NCBI RefSeq assembly: GCF_902859745.1
Contig: NZ_CADIJW010000017.1
Location: 38,366 to 102,365, forward strand
Reading direction: 5' to 3'
DNA length: 64,000 nucleotides
Origin: Achromobacter dolens
GTDB taxonomy: Bacteria > Pseudomonadota > Gammaproteobacteria > Burkholderiales > Burkholderiaceae_B
Positions 1 through 7,766 of this stretch are shown in pieces. Below the pieces are notes generated by a model that saw only the letters and a list, made by a program, of their open reading frames with translations, did not search any database and was not told where the DNA came from. Numbering within the stretch: the stretch's first letter is position 1; every line of letters starts with the position of its first letter. The translations under genes were made by a program, and so were the position numbers.

Positions 1-524
1 AGCGGATGGCGGCTGTGCATGGCGATCACGCCCGGCAGCCGCAGGAATTCCGAGTGCTCCAGGCCGGCCACCGACAGCTCGTCGGCCATCAGGCCGAAAT
101 CGAGCTGGCCGGCCGCGACCTGCCGCAGCACCTCGCGCGAACTCATGATCTGGAACGACATCTGGATGCGGCGGTCCTGCAGGCCGAAGGCGGCAATGGC
201 GCGCGGCATGAAACCGGTGCCCAGCGCCGGCAGCGAGCCGACCGCCAGGCGCCCGACGCCGAACGATTTCAGGCTGCGGATGCGGTGCTCGATCAACTCG
301 AAGCCGGCGAAGCAGCGGTCCACTTCCTCCATCAGCGCGCCGGCCTCCTGGGTCGGCACCAGCCGGCCGCGCACGCGCTCGAAGAGGCGCAGTTCCGACG
401 AGGTTTCCAGCTTGCGGATGGCCTGGCTCACCGCCGGCTGCGAAATGCCCAGCAGGGTGGCAGCCTTGCTGGTGGTGCCGGCCTGCATCACGGCCCGGAA
501 GACCTGGATCTCGCGCATGTCCAT
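1..524 (-). CDS. LysR-family transcriptional regulator, 3' part missing (window edge)
   Basis: The reverse strand reads MDMREIQVFRAVMQAG from an ATG at 524 and stays open to the left edge, giving about 174 residues. The N-terminus is a LysR winged helix-turn-helix (GISQPAVSQAIRKLE at about residues 25-39), followed by the start of the effector-binding fold. A second ATG at 518 is also possible. It is divergent from the PLP lyase at 633, so regulation of that gene or the ABC operon behind it is likely. An ATAAG-N5-CTTAT dyad lies directly upstream of its start. The inducer cannot be told from sequence. Confidence 0.9.
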   Translation of the reverse strand, partial: MDMREIQVFRAVMQAGTTSKAATLLGISQPAVSQAIRKLETSSELRLFERVRGRLVPTQEAGALMEEVDRCFAGFELIEHRIRSLKSFGVGRLAVGSLPALGTGFMPRAIAAFGLQDRRIQMSFQIMSSREVLRQVAAGQLDFGLMADELSVAGLEHSEFLRLPGVIAMHSRHP

Positions 525-526
525 CT

Positions 527-541
527 ATAAGTCCCGCTTAT
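527..541. promoter_or_regulatory. LysR-type dyad (T-N11-A) in the divergent promoter region
   Basis: ATAAG-TCCCG-CTTAT is a perfect 5-bp-arm dyad with a 5-bp spacer, matching the general T-N11-A LysR box form. It sits 3 bp from the LysR start codon and about 92 bp from the lyase start, where LysR proteins usually autoregulate. This is inferred from motif and position only. Confidence 0.45.
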
Positions 542-632
542 TGACTAAGTTTTTTCGATTGTTGAGGCAATGGTGGGAAAGGCAGACACTGGCGCTGTTC
601 CCGGTCACTCCTAAGCCCAGCAAATAGAGTAG

Positions 633-1781
633 ATGAAAGCTATCAATCAGACTAATAGAGATTTCGCCAGTCTCTCGCCCGCCGTCCAGCGGGCCTCCAC
701 CGTGGTGTTCGATTCGCTCGACGCCTTCGTCAACCGCAAGCACCGCCAGCCCGACGGCTTCAGCTACGGCGTCACCGGCACGCCCACCGCGCGCCTGCTG
801 GAAGACCGCATCGCCGCGCTGGAGGGCGGCCGCCACTGCGTCATCACGCCGTCGGGCGCGGCGGCGCTGATGACGGTGGTGATGGGCTTCGTGCGCGGCG
901 GCGACCACCTGCTGCTGTCGGCCGCCTGCTACGGCGCGCTCAAGACCTTCGGCGAGAAATGGCTGGCGCACATGGGCGTGGACGTCGAGCTGTACGACCC
1001 GTCCATCGGCGCGGGCATCGAGGCCTTGATCCGCCCGGCCACCCGCATGATCTGCATCGAGGCGCCCGGCACCGTCACCATGGAAATGGTCGACGTGCCC
1101 GCCATCGCCGCCGCCGCCCGACGCCATGGCGTGCTGACCATGATGGACAACACCTGGGCCAGCCCGCTGGGTTTCCAGCCGCTGGCGCACGGCGTCGACT
1201 TCAGCGTCGAGGCCGCCACCAAGTTCTTCGGCGGCCATTCGGACGTGCTGATGGGCAGCATCAGCATGAACGACGCCGACCACTACGCCGTCCTGCGCGA
1301 GACCCAGAGCATCCTGGGCCAGCAGGTCAGCCCGGACGATTGTTTCCTGGTGCTGCGCGGCCTGGAGACGCTGGCGCTGCGGCTGCGCGCGCAGAGCGAC
1401 GCGACGCTGCGCGTGGCCGAGTGGCTGCAGAGCCAGCCGCAGGTCGAGCGCCTGCTGTATCCGCCGCTGCCGTCGGACCCGGGCCATGGCCTGTGGAAGC
1501 GCGACTTCCGCACCAACGGCTGCCTGTTCTCGATGGTGCTGACGCCGGCGCCCGAGGCGGCTTTCAACGGTTTCTTCGATTCGCTGCGTCATTTCGCCAT
1601 CGGCGCCAGTTGGGGCGGGGTGCACAGCCTGGCCGCCTATTACCCGGCGGGCTTGCAGGCGGGCCGCGCGTTCCCGGCGACCGACCGGCCGATCGTGCGC
1701 CTGTCGATCGGGCTGGAGGACGTGGACACGCTCAAGGACGACCTGCGCGGCGCGCTGGCGGCGTACCAGGCGCAACGCTGA
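633..1781 (+). CDS. metC: Cystathionine beta-lyase-like PLP enzyme (Cys/Met metabolism family)
   Basis: This is a 382-residue PLP-dependent trans-sulfuration enzyme. Family landmarks are YGVTGTPT at about 46-53 (phosphate/substrate region), DNTWASP at 172-178, and the Schiff-base lysine K197 in SVEAATKFFGGHSD. The C-terminus has the usual RLSIGLED motif. Known members cleave cystathionine or related thioethers to a thiol, pyruvate and ammonia in the cytoplasm. The adjacent LysR gene and downstream polar amino-acid ABC transporter suggest use of an imported sulfur amino acid (inference). The exact substrate (cystathionine, lanthionine, djenkolate or cysteine conjugates) is not resolvable, so the symbol is tentative. 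Confidence 0.85.
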   Translation: MKAINQTNRDFASLSPAVQRASTVVFDSLDAFVNRKHRQPDGFSYGVTGTPTARLLEDRIAALEGGRHCVITPSGAAALMTVVMGFVRGGDHLLLSAACYGALKTFGEKWLAHMGVDVELYDPSIGAGIEALIRPATRMICIEAPGTVTMEMVDVPAIAAAARRHGVLTMMDNTWASPLGFQPLAHGVDFSVEAATKFFGGHSDVLMGSISMNDADHYAVLRETQSILGQQVSPDDCFLVLRGLETLALRLRAQSDATLRVAEWLQSQPQVERLLYPPLPSDPGHGLWKRDFRTNGCLFSMVLTPAPEAAFNGFFDSLRHFAIGASWGGVHSLAAYYPAGLQAGRAFPATDRPIVRLSIGLEDVDTLKDDLRGALAAYQAQR

Positions 1782-1936
1782 GCGCCGGCCGGCAAGGGTG
1801 CAGGCCGAGCGTTCGCCGCTGGCGCCGCCCCGCACGCCGGCTCGCGCCGAATCCAGTTCAACACACCGGCCGGCCGCGCATGGCCGACCGGCACAAAGCG
1901 CCCCAAGGCGCTCACCACATAGCAAGGGGAATTGCC

Positions 1937-3076
1937 ATGTTCAGCTTCAAGCAGACTTACCGTTGTCTCGCCCTGGCCATCGCGGCCTGCGTCCCGGCCG
2001 CCGTGCCGGCCCTGGCCGCCGCCCAGCCCGCGGCGCAACCCGAGGCACAAGCCGCGACACAAACCGCGACACAAGCGCCCGCCGCCGGCGCCTCGCCGGT
2101 GGCGGCGGCCGTCACCCAGGCCAGCAGCCCCACGGTCGACCAGATCCGCGCCCGCGGCTACGTCATCTGCGGCTCCGGCCATGGCACCACCGGCTTCTCG
2201 GCGCCCGACAAGGACGGCAACTGGAAGGGCCTGGACGTCGACACCTGCCGCGCCATCGCCATCGCGGTGCTGGGCGACGCCAGCAAGACGCGCTTCGTGC
2301 CGCTGACCGGCCAGCAACGCCTGACCGCCTTGCAGACCGGCCAGATCGACGTGCTGCCGCGCACCACCTCGTGGACCCTCCGGCGCGACGCCAACGGCAT
2401 CAACTTCACTTATCCGAACTACTACGAGTACGACGCCTTCATGGTGCGCAAGGACCTGGGCATCACCCAGACCAAGGACATGAACGGCGCCACCATCTGC
2501 GTGCAGACCGGCTCCACCAACGAGGTCACGGTGGCCGACCTGTCGCGCAAGTTCAAGCTGGGCCTGAAGACCGTGCTGTTCGACAACGTCGCGGCCTCGC
2601 GCCAGGCGTTCTTCTCGGGCCGCTGCGACGGCCTCATCACCGACGCCTCGGCGCTGGCGGCGGTGCGCGCGACCCAGGCGCAAAACCCGGACGACTACGT
2701 GATCTTCCCAGCCAGCGGCCACAGCGAGGCGCTGACGCCGTCGGTGCGCCATGGCGACGACCGCTGGTTCGACATCGTCAAATGGGTCATCCAGGTGCCG
2801 ATCGCCGCCGAGGACATGGGCATCACCCAGGCCAACGTCGACGACATGCTCAAGTCCGACGACCCGCGCATCGCCCGCTTCCTGGGCACGGAGCCGGGCA
2901 ACGGCAAGGCGCTGGGGCTGGATGAGCGCTGGGCCTACAACATCGTCAAGCAATTGGGCAACTACGGCGAGATCTTCGAGCGCAACGTCGGCAAGAACAG
3001 CCCGATGAAGCTCGAGCGCGGCATGAACCGCCTGTATCGCGACGGCGGCCTGATGTACCCGTACGTCTTCAACTGA
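1937..3076 (+). CDS. aapJ: Polar amino-acid ABC transporter periplasmic binding protein (AapJ/BztA type)
   Basis: The protein is 379 residues, with AAGGGGA 6 bp before the ATG at 1937. It starts with a signal peptide (KQTYRCLALAIAACVPAAVPALAAAQ), then an unusual Ala/Gln/Thr-rich linker at about 30-62 with repeated ATQTATQ/AQPEAQ units. The solute-binding domain family 3 fold begins at VDQIRARGYVICG. The length exceeds typical 260-residue family-3 proteins but fits the AapJ/BztA subgroup. It should bind L-amino acids in the periplasm and deliver them to the two permeases that follow. First gene of a four-gene operon. Confidence 0.92.
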   Translation: MFSFKQTYRCLALAIAACVPAAVPALAAAQPAAQPEAQAATQTATQAPAAGASPVAAAVTQASSPTVDQIRARGYVICGSGHGTTGFSAPDKDGNWKGLDVDTCRAIAIAVLGDASKTRFVPLTGQQRLTALQTGQIDVLPRTTSWTLRRDANGINFTYPNYYEYDAFMVRKDLGITQTKDMNGATICVQTGSTNEVTVADLSRKFKLGLKTVLFDNVAASRQAFFSGRCDGLITDASALAAVRATQAQNPDDYVIFPASGHSEALTPSVRHGDDRWFDIVKWVIQVPIAAEDMGITQANVDDMLKSDDPRIARFLGTEPGNGKALGLDERWAYNIVKQLGNYGEIFERNVGKNSPMKLERGMNRLYRDGGLMYPYVFN

Positions 3077-3095
3077 GCGGCGCGCGGGGCTCATC

Positions 3096-4244
3096 ATGTT
3101 CAAGCGACTCTGGTTCGACGGCCGCGCCCGGTCCGTCCTGGCGCAACTGCTGATCGCCGGCGCCTTCGTCGGCGGCGTGGGCTGGCTGGCCTGGAACGCC
3201 CACGCCAACCTGACCCAGCGCGGCATCGCCATGGGTTTTGACTACCTCGGCGAGGCGGCCCGTTTTCCCATCGCCGAAAGCCTGCTGGCCTACCAGCCCA
3301 CCGACAGCTACGGCCGTGCCTTCCTGGTGGGGCTGGCCAACACGCTGTACATCTCGGCGCTGGTGATCGCGGCTTCGACGCTGCTGGGCTTCGGCCTGGC
3401 GCTGGCGCGCCGCAGCCGCCATCCGCTGGTGACGGGCGTGGCCACGGTCTACCTGGAAGCCGTGCGCAACACGCCGCTGGTGGTGCAACTGCTGTTCTGG
3501 TACAGCCTGGTGACGATCAACCTGCCGCCTGCGCGGCAGGCGTTGCAGCCGCTGCCGGGCGTGTTCCTGTCGGTGCGCGGGCTGTTCTTTCCGAGCCTGT
3601 CGTTGCAGGGCGATACCGGGCCGCAGTGGTGGGCGCTGGGCGCGGCGGCGCTGCTGCTGTGGGGCGCGTGGCACCTGGCGCGCCGGTCGGTTGCGCCGCG
3701 CATGCCGTGGCGCCGCCTGGGCCTGGTCGCGGCGCTGGCATTGGTAGCCGCCGTGGCGCAGTGGGGCGGCGCCTCGCTGCACGCCGACGTGCCGGCGCTG
3801 CGCGGCCTGAATTTTGCCGGCGGCAGCGCATTCACGCCGGAATTCACTGCCTTGCTGGTCGGACTGACGATCTACTCGGCGGCGTTTTCCGGCGAGATCA
3901 TCCGCGGCGGCATCGACGCGGTGCCCGCCGGCCAGTGGGAAGCGGCCCATTCGCTGGGCCTGAAGCCCGGCGCCGCGCTGCGCTGGATCGTGGTGCCGCA
4001 GGCGCTGCGCGTGATCATCCCGCCGATGACCAGCCAGTACCTGTCCATCATCAAGAACACCACGCTGGCGCTGGCGGTGGGCTACCCGGACCTGTCCTTC
4101 GTCATCACCACCACCATCAACCAGACCGGCCAGGCCATCGAGGGCGTGGCGGTGCTGATGGCGGTGTACCTGAGCATCAGCCTGAGCGTGTCGCTCTTCA
4201 TGAATCTGTACAACCGCCGCATCCTGAGGACGCAACGCGCATGA
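3096..4244 (+). CDS. aapQ: Amino-acid ABC transporter permease (AapQ type)
   Basis: This 382-residue membrane protein has an N-terminal transmembrane segment, a paired block of hydrophobic helices, and the family EAA-loop (GGIDAVPAGQWEAAHSLGLKPGAALRWIVVPQALRVIIPP) at about 270-310. The extra central helices (about 170-225) are typical of the long AapQ/BztB subgroup. It heterodimerises with the following permease. It begins 19 bp after the binding-protein stop, and its stop overlaps the next start by ATGA at 4241-4244, indicating translational coupling. Confidence 0.92.
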   Translation: MFKRLWFDGRARSVLAQLLIAGAFVGGVGWLAWNAHANLTQRGIAMGFDYLGEAARFPIAESLLAYQPTDSYGRAFLVGLANTLYISALVIAASTLLGFGLALARRSRHPLVTGVATVYLEAVRNTPLVVQLLFWYSLVTINLPPARQALQPLPGVFLSVRGLFFPSLSLQGDTGPQWWALGAAALLLWGAWHLARRSVAPRMPWRRLGLVAALALVAAVAQWGGASLHADVPALRGLNFAGGSAFTPEFTALLVGLTIYSAAFSGEIIRGGIDAVPAGQWEAAHSLGLKPGAALRWIVVPQALRVIIPPMTSQYLSIIKNTTLALAVGYPDLSFVITTTINQTGQAIEGVAVLMAVYLSISLSVSLFMNLYNRRILRTQRA

Positions 4245-5335
4245 GCCTGTCCCATCCTTCCTCTCTGCCGCGGGTTCTGCCGCCGCCGGCGGACCGCCGC
4301 GACAGCGCCTGGCACCGCCTGTTCGGCAGCGCCGTCAGCGCGCTCGCCACCGTGGCCACGCTGGCGCTGGTGCTGGCCGCGGCCGGCAAGCTGCTGAACT
4401 GGGCGGTGCTGGATGCCGTCTGGCCCGGCGCCACGGGCGCCGTCTGCCGCCAGGCCAGCGGCGCCTGCTGGGCCTTCCTGGGCGAAAAAATGCGCCAGAT
4501 CCTGTTCGGCATCTATCCGCCCGGCGAGCAATGGCGGCCCACCGTGGTCTGCCTGTTCATCCTGGCGATGACGGTGTTTTCGCTCAGCCCGCGCCAATGG
4601 CGCGCGCGCACGGCGGTCATCTGGATCGCGGGGCTGCTGGCGGGCCTGGCGCTGATGCAGGGCGGCATGTTCGGCCTGGCGCGGGTGCCGACCTCGTCGT
4701 GGGGCGGCCTGCCGATCACGCTGCTGCTGGCGGTATGCGCGCTGGGCGCCGGCCTGCCGCTGGGCGTGCTGCTGGCGCTGGGACGCCGCGGCAGCCTGCC
4801 GACGGCGCGCTTCATCAGCATCGGCGTGATCGAGCTGATCCGGGGATTGCCGCTGGTCAGCCTGCTGTTCATGGCCTCGATCGTGCTGCCCATCATGCTG
4901 CCGGCCGGCATGACCATCGACAGCCTGCTGCGCGCCGGCATCGCGCTGACGGTGTTCTCGGCCGCCTACCTGGCCGAGGTGATCCGCGGCGGCCTGCAGG
5001 CCATTCCGCCCGGGCAGGCCGAGGCCTCGCGCGCGCTGGGGCTCTCATGGTGGCAGATGACGCGTCTGGTGGTGCTGCCGCAGGCGCTGCGCAAGGTGAT
5101 CGCGCCGCTCACCAACACCGCCATCGTGATGATCAAGAACACCAGCCTGGTGCTGATCGTGGGCCTGTTCGACCTGCTCAGCTCGGGACGCGCGGCGTTG
5201 ACCGATCCGGCCTGGCCCACGCCCTACGTCGAGACCTATCTCTTCATTGCATCGATCTATTTCTGCATCTGCTTCGGCCTGTCGCGCTATTCGATGTGGC
5301 TGGAACATCGCTATAAAAAAGGGGAACTCCGATGA
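4241..5335 (+). CDS. aapM: Amino-acid ABC transporter permease (AapM type)
   Basis: The 364-residue inner-membrane permease starts at the ATG in the ATGA overlap at 4241. It has several N-terminal hydrophobic helices, then the permease core with an EAA loop ([41 protein letters not shown]) near 255-295. It pairs with the AapQ-like subunit to form the translocation pore. Its stop again overlaps the ATPase start by 4 nt (5332-5335). The substrate range of this subgroup is broad L-amino acids; specificity here is unknown. Confidence 0.92.
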   Translation: MSLSHPSSLPRVLPPPADRRDSAWHRLFGSAVSALATVATLALVLAAAGKLLNWAVLDAVWPGATGAVCRQASGACWAFLGEKMRQILFGIYPPGEQWRPTVVCLFILAMTVFSLSPRQWRARTAVIWIAGLLAGLALMQGGMFGLARVPTSSWGGLPITLLLAVCALGAGLPLGVLLALGRRGSLPTARFISIGVIELIRGLPLVSLLFMASIVLPIMLPAGMTIDSLLRAGIALTVFSAAYLAEVIRGGLQAIPPGQAEASRALGLSWWQMTRLVVLPQALRKVIAPLTNTAIVMIKNTSLVLIVGLFDLLSSGRAALTDPAWPTPYVETYLFIASIYFCICFGLSRYSMWLEHRYKKGELR

Positions 5336-6087
5336 CCACGCCTTCCGCCGCCACGCCGCCCGCCATCGCCATCGCCGGCATGCACAAGTGGTATGGCGAC
5401 TTCCATGTGCTGCAGGACATCAACCTGCAGGTCCGGGCGGGCGAGCGCCTGGTGATCTGCGGGCCGTCCGGTTCCGGCAAATCCACCATGATCCGCTGCA
5501 TCAACCGGCTCGAACGCCACCAGCAGGGCTCCATCGTGGTCAACGGGGTTGAGCTGAGCGACGACCTGCGCGCCGTGGACGGCGTGCGCACCGACGCCGG
5601 CATGGTGTTCCAGCACTTCAACCTGTTCCCGCACCTGACCGTGCTCGAGAACTGCATCCTGGCGCCGACCCAGGTGCGGCGCATGCCGCGCGCGCAGGCG
5701 GTGGATCTGGCCATGCGCTACCTGGAGCGGGTGCGCATTCCCGACCAGGCCGGCAAGTACCCGGGCCAGTTGTCGGGCGGGCAGCAGCAGCGGGTGGCCA
5801 TTGCCCGCTCGCTCTGCATGCAGCCGCGCATCATGCTGTTCGACGAGCCAACCTCGGCGCTCGATCCGGAGATGGTCAAGGAAGTGCTGGACACCATGAC
5901 CTCGCTGGCCGAGGACGGCATGACCATGCTGTGCGTGACCCACGAGATGGGCTTTGCCCGCAACGTCGCCGACCGGGTGGTGTTCATGGACGGCGGCCGC
6001 ATCATCGAGATGGGCGAGCCGGGCGATTTCTTCGACAACCCCCGGCATGAACGCACGCGCGCCTTCCTGGAGCGCATCCTGCATTAA
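5332..6087 (+). CDS. aapP: Amino-acid ABC transporter ATP-binding protein (AapP/GlnQ type)
   Basis: The protein is 251 residues, normal for GlnQ/AapP ATPases. Visible motifs are Walker [10 protein letters not shown] (about 45-53), Q-loop [11 protein letters not shown] (about 90), signature LSGGQQQR (about 145), Walker [14 protein letters not shown] and the switch-region His in CVTHEMGF. It hydrolyses ATP on the cytoplasmic face to drive the AapQM permease. It is the last gene of the four-gene transporter operon. Confidence 0.95.
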   Translation: MTTPSAATPPAIAIAGMHKWYGDFHVLQDINLQVRAGERLVICGPSGSGKSTMIRCINRLERHQQGSIVVNGVELSDDLRAVDGVRTDAGMVFQHFNLFPHLTVLENCILAPTQVRRMPRAQAVDLAMRYLERVRIPDQAGKYPGQLSGGQQQRVAIARSLCMQPRIMLFDEPTSALDPEMVKEVLDTMTSLAEDGMTMLCVTHEMGFARNVADRVVFMDGGRIIEMGEPGDFFDNPRHERTRAFLERILH

Positions 6088-6133
6088 GGAGGGCAGGGCG
6101 GCGGACGCAGCCATCACGCCCGGGTTTGTTTAT

Positions 6134-6152
6134 GAAAATGGAAACCATTATC
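6134..6152 (+). promoter_or_regulatory. Putative Fur box upstream of the ECF sigma gene
   Basis: GAAAATGGAAACCATTATC matches the 19-bp Fur consensus GATAATGATAATCATTATC at 15 of 19 positions. It sits 26 bp before the sigma-factor ATG. Iron-Fur repression of a FecI-like sigma gene is the known arrangement for this type of system. Assignment rests on the match and the context. Confidence 0.75.
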
Positions 6153-6178
6153 ATGCATGCCTCTGTCGATTGTGCGTC

Positions 6179-6682
6179 ATGTCCTCGCGTCCGTCCCGTC
6201 CCTCCGGCTTCCTGGCCTATTACGAAGAGCTGCTCGCGGTCTGGACCCGCAAGCTGGGCTGCCGCGACGCCGCGCGCGACCTGGCCCACGACGCGCTGGT
6301 GAAGTGCCTGGAAACCGACCCGGCGCAGGTGGCGCAGCCGCGCGCCTATCTGCACCAGGCCGCGCGCAACGCGGCCGTCGACCAGTTCCGCCGCGACGGC
6401 GGGCAGGAATGGGTGCCGCTTGATACCATTGCCGACCACGCCAGCCCCTTGGGCGACCCGATGGCCCAGGCGCGCACCGGCCAGTTGGGCCAGGCGCTGG
6501 AAGCGGCGCTGGCGGAACTGCCGCTCAAGTGCCGCCAGGTGTTCGTCTGGCAGCGGCTGGAAGGCCTGACGCAGGCCGAGATCGCCGAACGCATGGGATT
6601 GAGCAAGAACATGGTCGAGAAATACATGATCCGTACCGCGCTGCATCTGCGCGAGCGGCTGGGGGCGTATGCGCCCCACTGA
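6179..6682 (+). CDS. FecI-type ECF RNA polymerase sigma factor
   Basis: From the ATG at 6179 the protein has 167 residues, standard for the iron-starvation ECF group. Sigma region 2 spans about 12-75 (DLAHDALVKCLE, AARNAAVDQFRRD). Region 4 spans about 110-160 (LPLKCRQVFVWQRLEGLTQAEIAERMGLS, a helix-turn-helix). The ORF is open further upstream, but that extension overlaps the ABC ATPase in another frame and is unlikely. The gene follows a Fur box and overlaps the anti-sigma gene by 14 nt. It should direct transcription of the TonB receptor downstream when the cognate ligand is sensed. Confidence 0.9.
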   Translation: MSSRPSRPSGFLAYYEELLAVWTRKLGCRDAARDLAHDALVKCLETDPAQVAQPRAYLHQAARNAAVDQFRRDGGQEWVPLDTIADHASPLGDPMAQARTGQLGQALEAALAELPLKCRQVFVWQRLEGLTQAEIAERMGLSKNMVEKYMIRTALHLRERLGAYAPH

Positions 6683-7655
6683 CGCCGCATCGCCCGGGCA
6701 GGCCGGCGGCGAGGCCGGCGCCGACGCCATCCGCGTCGAGGCGGCGCGCTGGTTCGCGCGCGCCCATTCCGGCGAGTGGGACGCCGCGCAAGAACATGCG
6801 CGCGCCGACTGGCTGGCCGCCGATCCGCGCCACGCCTATGAGTACCGCCTGCTGGAATCGATCTGGCAGGCCGCGGACGCCGTCGCGCCCGAGCGCCTGC
6901 GCGCCCTGGCCGAAGCGCCGCGCCGCGCGTCCCATTCCGGACGGCGAGCCGCGCTGGCCTTGAGCCTGGGCGCCGCGATCCTCGCCGTCGGCGGCTGGGC
7001 GCTGTGGCCGCGCGGCGCGGGCTGGACCGAATACCAGACACAGATTGGCGAACTGCGCAGCGTGGCGCTGCCCGATGGTTCCCGCGCCGAATTGAATAGC
7101 AACAGCCATATCCGCGTGCACTTCGACGACGCCGAGCGGCGCGTGCTGCTGGTGGCGGGCGAGGCGCTGTTCTCGGTCGAGAAGAACGCCGGCCGCCCGT
7201 TCGTGGTGGACGCCGGCCTGGGCACCGCGACCGTGACCGGCACGCGCTTCGACGTGCGCCGCGACGCGGAACAGGTGCGGGTGCTGGTGGAGTCGGGTTC
7301 GGTCAAGGTGGCCGGCGCGCACGACGCGGCGGCCGTGCCGGTCACGGCCGGGCAGGGCGTGCGCATCGGCGCGGCCGGGCAGGCCGGGGCGGTCGAGCCC
7401 GCCGACGTGGCCGCGACGCTGGCCTGGCGCGGCGGCCAGATCCGCTTCAGCAATACCGACCTCGCCACGGCGGCGCGGGAAGTATCGCGGTACCGGCAGC
7501 ATCCGATCGTGCTGGGAGCCGGGGTGGCGCATCTCACCGTGACCAGCGTGTTCCAGACCCGCGACACGGACGCCTTCCTGACGGCTTTGCCGCACATCCT
7601 GCCGGTGCAGGTGCGCCAGTTGCCCGACGGCCGCAGCGAGATTTCGGCGCGGTGA
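6669..7655 (+). CDS. FecR-family anti-sigma factor / signal transducer
   Basis: The 328-residue protein has a cytoplasmic N-terminal domain (about 20-75, with AARWFARAHSGEWDAAQEHARADWLAADPRH), one transmembrane helix at about 94-112 (ALALSLGAAILAVGGWALW), and a periplasmic FecR domain (SVALPDGSRAELNSNSHI, GEALFSVEKNAGRPFVV, GTRFDVRR). The C-terminal segment resembles a secretin/STN-like fold. It keeps the sigma factor inactive until the liganded TonB receptor signals through its STN domain. Translationally coupled to the sigma gene. Confidence 0.92.
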   Translation: MRPTDAASPGQAGGEAGADAIRVEAARWFARAHSGEWDAAQEHARADWLAADPRHAYEYRLLESIWQAADAVAPERLRALAEAPRRASHSGRRAALALSLGAAILAVGGWALWPRGAGWTEYQTQIGELRSVALPDGSRAELNSNSHIRVHFDDAERRVLLVAGEALFSVEKNAGRPFVVDAGLGTATVTGTRFDVRRDAEQVRVLVESGSVKVAGAHDAAAVPVTAGQGVRIGAAGQAGAVEPADVAATLAWRGGQIRFSNTDLATAAREVSRYRQHPIVLGAGVAHLTVTSVFQTRDTDAFLTALPHILPVQVRQLPDGRSEISAR

Positions 7656-7766
7656 CGCTGTTACAAAATAGTTCGGCCAGACATTCAGGTTTTTTTGCCG
7701 TATTGCGTCTTCTTCTTGATTCCGTGGGGCATGGGGCCCATCGATAGCGGATCAGGAGCAGAAGCT

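Noticed and set aside
959-1936. In-frame N-terminal extension of the binding-protein gene
   Set aside because: It overlaps the MetC-like gene in another frame. The ATG at 1937 has a good RBS and is followed by a signal peptide.
1640-3232. A 530-codon reverse-strand frame opposite the amino-acid binding protein
   Set aside because: It is an antisense shadow of aapJ with low-complexity composition and no RBS.
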